This document shows positions 59,361-64,000 of a stretch of DNA of 64,000 bases, piece after piece. How positions within the stretch are numbered: the stretch's first letter is position 1; each line of letters starts with the position of its first letter. Below the pieces are notes generated by a model. The model had not been told where the DNA came from. It searched no databases and saw only the letters and a list, made by a program, of their open reading frames with translations. A program made the position numbers and the translations under genes. Source of the DNA: Eucalyptus grandis (Eukaryota > Streptophyta > Magnoliopsida > Myrtales > Myrtaceae); contig NC_052618.1 of assembly GCF_016545825.1 (NCBI RefSeq), positions 13,197,398-13,261,397 of the forward strand. Direction: 5' to 3'.

Positions 59361-59857
59361 GGGTTAATACTGCACAAATTCTAAATTAGTATGCCAGTAA
59401 CTGAAAGTAAGGACTAGTGATCAATAAAATCATACTAGTGGGGCAGGCATCTTGCTGTTTGTAGTAAGCAACTCTCTTTATAAAGCTCTTTCGCATCATA
59501 AATTAATTTTTGAACTACCAAAAATCCAAAATTTAGTCTAAACTAATACACTTGTAATAAATTACCTTATATTAGTTTCCATTAAATTTTACTATCGAAT
59601 TATTGTGTTGGATGACACGTGACCATTGACTTGTGTATTAATTTGCGATTTTACTCTTCGTTTCAATTTTGTGGCATTAATTCAATTTAACAGATGGTAT
59701 ATTTGTCACAAATATAACAATTTAGCATTTTTGGCGATCAAAAAATTAGTTTTGGGGTAAATTTATCACAAGTATACTAATTTGGAGTTTTTTTGTAGTT
59801 ATTTTAAATAAATTTGTTATATGTGTATTGGTTTGGAGTTTTTCGTGATATTAACCC
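59361..59857. mobile_element. Mutator-like MITE (copy 3 of 3), B-only
   Basis: GGGTTAATA...ATATTAACCC ends with 9-bp flanks AATTGTAAA (59352-59360) and AATTATAAA (59858-59866), one mismatch. The empty site is preserved in copy A near 24560 (AGAATTGTAAAATGG). Confidence 0.9.
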
Positions 59858-60416
59858 AATTATAAAATTGTGTTGTCATGATTTTACATTAATAGTATTA
59901 AAAAAGATATGTAAATCTGGCAGCAATAAATCATTCGACATCATCAATTCAATATCTCATACACTTATATATTTCAAATTAATTATTATAATGCGCATTC
60001 GTTAGTTTTTTCAATTCATAAGTTATAATGAAGTGTGCTTAGAAGTGATTAATTGAATTTTCTGCCGCTTGTTTAAAGCCACACATAGATAACTAATCTT
60101 CAAGTGTGTTATCTATGGATTAAGGATCAAGCTGAAAAGATTTAGCTTAAACTCCACGTTAAAGGAAAAAAATAGTTCAAATTATTTAATAGGTAAAAAC
60201 GTGAAAAGGAAAAAAAAAAAAAAACAAAATTGTACATGCGGCTTAACAAAGTTAAAAGTGTGCAAGTTAGTAAAATCGGAGAAAAGGAATATTTTAAAGT
60301 CGGCAACGTTTCGCGGAAATGCGCACGAGTCACTCTTCTTGGAAATGCGTGTGCCACCGACCAAAAAAAAGAAAAAAGAAATGCATGTGCCAACTGCTTC
60401 ATGACGAGGGTTCGTC

Positions 60417-60422
60417 TATAAA
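60417..60422 (+). promoter_or_regulatory. TATA box of CBP60 copy B
   Basis: TATAAA in GTCTATAAAACTGCC, 122 bp before the start codon. The aligned copy A sequence is GTTGGTAAACTGCC, without a TATA core. Confidence 0.65.
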
Positions 60423-60543
60423 ACTGCCCCGTCTGATTCCTTTCTCTACCACTTTCTTTCGGCTACCGAACATTGCCCAAGAAGATTCAGACACTTTCCC
60501 TGTTTCTTGATAAGCTCCATAGAAGAACAGAAAGGTCGCGTCC

Positions 60544-62065
60544 ATGGCAAAGAGAGCTTCGGCCTCCTCTTCTTCAGGTCAACCGAGTCAATTCAAGAAG
60601 CCACGCTTCACTCCAACCGAGTAAGTTTGATGATCGTGTGTTAGTTTTTAGCTTTACTTGCGGGAAATCCTTTGAGGGGTTCTTGAGTTGAAGGTTCTTG
60701 AAATGAGTAATGTGGCCAAGTGTGTTGAAGTATGACATCGATTAGCTTTTGCCTCATGACTGTTTCGAATCACTTTCGTTCAGTTTTTTGTTTGTGAATT
60801 TGTGCTACTAAGGCCCATTTCTCATAATTTATGTTTTTCTGTTCCCGAAACAAAAACAAAAAAAAAAATCCGTTTGATAATGACAATTAATTTTTCTATT
60901 ATCTGGAATAGAAAAGTACTCGGGTAATAGATTTAGAACAAAAATAAGAAATAAAAAAAGGGTAACTACTTGTTCTCGGGAACAATTTCTATAAATAAGT
61001 CATTTTCTATAAAAAGTAACTTCTTCCTTGGCACCGGCCACTGGCTTGAGGAGGAGGACGAAGAAGAAGAGAGGGAAAAAGGGAAAAATCTATTTTTTTT
61101 TTAAATTAAAAGAAATTCTAAGTTATAAACAAATTCGTAAGTCATATCAAATGTATTTTTATTCTTTTTCTATTGCGAGAATAGAAATTTTGTACTGATT
61201 TTTTTACTCATAAATTATTCTAGGCAATAGAAATCGAAAAATATTATTTATGAAAATAAATTATTTTTCGGAACAGTAATGTTATCAAATGTATCTTAAA
61301 GGCTCGAAATGGTGTCGTCTCTAATCTGTTATGCGAATTCGCATTAGCCGATCACAGTACTTCCTTCTTATTTCAATTAAACTCTGTTAAGGCTTTTTAC
61401 CTAGTAAGCAAGCTGTTATTGTCATCGGGTTACTTTGCTGTCCTGTTTGCCAAATTATCCTATCTTGCTTGTGTTTTTATGATGATCTTCACACAGTCAA
61501 TCATGGAACAGATCCAAGAGGAATCTCGTGCTGGGGAGCTGCTCGACGGAGGAGGATGCCCAGAGAGTGGTAAGATGAGTAACGTAGCCAGCTTGGACAT
61601 AGATTCTATAGTCTTCATCGTATTTCAATTGCTGATCTCTTTAATTAGAAGCGGTTGGATCATTTCTGACCTTCTAGTCAGTTTCCTGATAGAAATTCGC
61701 ATTAGAAATTGCTGTGAGATGTAAAGAGAAGTCTCGTTTGAGTGGTAGAAATGGCTTGCTGACCGTTCTAGGCTTTTCATGTGAAGTAATTGCACTAAGA
61801 ACACGACTTAGGTTTTTCATGTCGTTTTGTAAAGATGGAACACGAAAAGACACAAATTTTCAGTGAAGTGCCCTGGATATAAATGTCTCCTTGAATCTTG
61901 GAAAATGTGGTCTATGACAATTTCAATTTGCATGTAGAAGGATTGAGTGGAATGAATACGTCACAGATTTTTCTTGCAATGTAATTCTTTGCTATTGCTC
62001 TTTCCTGGACAGTACGGAGAGGAACCAGAGCCTGCGAAATCTCACTCAGCCGAATATTGTCAAAG
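60544..62065 (+). CDS. CBP60: CBP60-like gene, copy B, exons 1-3 (continues beyond the window)
   Basis: E1 60544-60620, E2 61497-61569 and E3 62013-62065 have intact GT-AG borders and the same lengths (77, 73, 53 nt) and phase as copy A, giving an open 67-codon N-terminus. It starts M-A-K-R-A-S-A-S-S-S-S, then a basic P-K/F-K-K-P-R segment. E3 ends in phase 2, as needed for the core exon, which by comparison with A should lie about 2.5 kb further on, outside the window. In exon 3, of twelve base differences from A, eight are at third codon positions, so the frame was under selection. With a TATA box and no lesion seen, B is the candidate functional gene. The CBP60 label rests on A. Confidence 0.65.
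60808..61303. mobile_element. MITE in intron 1 of copy B
   Basis: About 0.5 kb absent from copy A (between 25577 and 25605). Its ends are loosely inverted: CTGTTCCCGAAAC near the left, and TTTTTCGGAACAG near the right. Such phrases are usual in hAT-like MITEs. Confidence 0.6.
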
Positions 62066-63309
62066 GTAAATATATTTCATTTGGTTTGTTGGTAGTATCT
62101 TTTCCACAACAGTTAATTCCTCCGGTAGAATTTCCACGTGTACTGTGTCACTAACAAAAACAGTTGAGTATCATATACCTGCACATACATTTTACTGTTA
62201 AACACCAAAAGGACGGTGCATTTGCTGATAGCTGCTAATTAACTTTACGTGCTTCCGTAAGTACCAGATAGACCAGCTTTACATTGAATTTTCTGTGGCA
62301 CCTTAGATTGAGGGAATGCATTTGGTGAGTCTGATATCTATCTTTTTACAAAGTAATGAGGTCTAACATTCATTTGTACAAGTAACTAAAATGTTCCATA
62401 TAAATATATGTCTATTTCTTTTGAATAAGTCCACAGGACAGCAGTTGCTCATGGTGTTATTTTTCATGGTGTAGTTGTACTGGGAATTCTCTCAAAGCTA
62501 TAGTACAACGGATGCATTCAGTGGAGAATTCTTTTCAGAAACTGGTAAGACAAACAGAATTTATAAAATTTGCACTTTCTCAAACATGTTTCCATCAACA
62601 CTTCAGATATGAGTTTTTTTTTCCCTGTGCATGTCAAGAATTGATTGAATGAACTTATTGACCAACAATTCCGTTGTTAGATAATTGATTTATGTTTACT
62701 GTTTGAACGGTATCTATTGAGCATGAACTTTGCACAACTTTTTTCTCCTATAAGCAAACATTCATTTCATTGCATAACCTGTGGAAAGAAAACATGGGAG
62801 GATTACATCCTATACAAGTCCATTACAGCATATTGTACCACATATTCAGCCAACATCAAGCTGCCGAACCTTCCCATTGATGTGAACTTTTGGTGATTCA
62901 TTAATCTGTCATCCCTTGAGTAACTTTAAACCATTGAGTGACGGTCCTTCCATTCGCCACTGTGTGATTACCACGGCAGACTTTCTTCCTGCTGGATCAG
63001 AAGAACGGGAGATCCTTTTGAAAAACCTGTTAGAAAGCCTTATATCTCGAAATTAATTCATCAAGTTGACTTTCAATATAATGGTACCACACACCAAATG
63101 ACAACATTACATTTTAGTCTCGTGCATCTACACTTCTAGTACCAACAGCAAAATGCTACTCACAAAAACAAGATGAAAACTCAAAAGCATGCCACCAGAT
63201 TACAGCAAAGTTAGGCAACATGAACTTCCAATTTCTGCACTAACACTTGACATCAGCAGTAATTGTCTCATCTCTTTCCTGAATCATAGCTTCTAAAGGG
63301 ACTTTTACC

Positions 63310-63345
63310 CGCGCCCGCCCGGGGGGGCGGGGGTGGGTGGAGGGG
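63310..63345 (+). other. G-rich run with G-quadruplex potential in intron 3 of copy B
   Basis: CCCGCGCCCGCCC is followed by runs of 7, 5, 3 and 4 G in close order. Copy A has AGGGGAAAAAGACAAAC instead (about 27560-27585). Four G runs with short loops fit the usual quadruplex pattern. Confidence 0.6.
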
Positions 63346-63484
63346 ACTGCATCAAGGACACAAGAAGCTACAGGGGACACCTGTTCATACTTCATTTATA
63401 CTCTCTCCAGAGATACTAAATTGTTGCATTCCAGGCTAATTTCCTCACTAGTACCTTCAAACTATTGTCCTTCATGCTCTGCAA

Positions 63485-63890
63485 GGCCCAAGTAAATTCA
63501 TCCTTCCAGTCACTTGCAGATCTAGGACACAAAAGCAGCTCTAAACTTGTTACCAAAATCTACTTTGAGAATACTCACTAAGAACTAGTGCATTCAAGAT
63601 TCTTCATGTTGTCAGCATAGCAAGCAAGTGCAATAAATATCTCACCAAGTTTCATCCTGTCCAATGGGTTCTAAGTCACTTTGTTCCCACATTTCCTCAC
63701 TAGTTTCCAAGCCTCCTTTACAGAGAAAGAGCCCCTAGATGATCCAGTAAATACCACTTTGTCCACAGAGCCAGAATATGGAGAAATCAACCCACAGAAA
63801 GCCATCTGAGTTTCAAGCAGGTCATCAGACCTTGCTGGAGGCCATCTCCATTCATTTGCTTTAATAACATCTGCACCTGTGGCCTTCTAA
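63485..63890 (-). mobile_element. LINE fragment in intron 3 of copy B
   Basis: Counterpart of 27760-28150. The minus strand again gives R-S-D-D-L-L-E-T and the D-K-V-V-F-T-G-S-S-R-G-S-F-S-type zf-RVT phrase, with a stop and frameshift. Confidence 0.58.
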
Positions 63891-64000
63891 CCTAAAGCTG
63901 AATCATAACCATCCTAAAGCACGTGCAAATTTTTGCATAGACTTGGAATGAAACAAGTTGTTCATATAAGCTATGTATAAAGCTATTGTTTGATGGACAC

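Larger units (their letters stand above)
54862..60543 (+). promoter_or_regulatory. Upstream region of CBP60 copy B
   Basis: Collinear with 22326-25309. B-only insertions are at about 56216-57440, 57783-58815 and 59361-59857. There is also a TC microsatellite at 59100-59134. TATAAA stands at 60417-60422, 122 bp before the ATG, followed by a CT-rich leader. Confidence 0.65.
62066..64000 (+). other. Intron 3 of copy B (partial)
   Basis: Collinear with 26353-28245 of copy A to the last base of the window. It holds the antisense LINE fragment and a G-rich run at 63310-63345. No exon is seen. Confidence 0.65.

Overview
This is nuclear DNA of a flowering plant, most likely a dicot. The evidence is a split gene of the plant-only CBP60 (calmodulin-binding protein 60) family with GT-AG introns, several lineages of Ty1-copia and Ty3-gypsy LTR retrotransposons, tRNA-derived SINEs, hAT-like and Mutator-like MITEs, and AT-rich introns. 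I see no prokaryotic, plastid or mitochondrial gene block. I cannot name the species.

Layout. (1) 1-15725: a SIRE-like copia element on the minus strand, running off the left edge. It is broken by a 3.5-kb LTR-type insertion (442-3957, TSD TGATC) and by a second SIRE-like copia in the opposite orientation (5184-11252, TSD ACCTT). (2) 15726-18619: the 3' part of a Tork-like copia on the plus strand, with a SINE inside its 3' LTR. (3) 18620-20375: LTR-like noncoding DNA. (4) 20376-20640: the decayed last exon of an upstream CBP60 copy ('copy 0'). (5) 20778-22167: an insertion holding a MITE that itself holds a SINE. (6) 22168-33930: CBP60 copy A with its promoter; nine or more exons can be followed and it is a pseudogene. 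(7) 34203-54861: one target site (TSD TGCAT) filled by an LTR-type insertion into which a TNT1-like copia and a gag-only Tat-like gypsy element have gone; the gypsy 5' LTR carries three further insertions. (8) 54862-64000: the promoter and first three exons of CBP60 copy B, collinear with copy A from about 22.2 to 28.2 kb.

The only non-transposon genes are thus a tandem array of CBP60-like genes with a unit of about 13 kb before transposon growth. Copy 0 survives as a tail. Copy A is complete in outline but has in-frame stops, a mutated splice donor, a frameshift, a hAT-like insertion in an exon and no TATA box. Copy B is intact as far as the window shows and has a TATA box. CBP60 proteins are nuclear calmodulin-binding transcription factors; CBP60g and SARD1 of Arabidopsis switch on salicylic-acid synthesis and CBP60a restrains it. 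Reading frame and phase join exons 1-3 to the CBP60 core in copy A, and A/B comparison of exon 3 shows mostly third-position change, so the N-terminal exons were real coding sequence. No wholly new system stands out. The main interest is the stratigraphy: empty sites in paralogous DNA and target-site duplications allow most insertions to be ordered.
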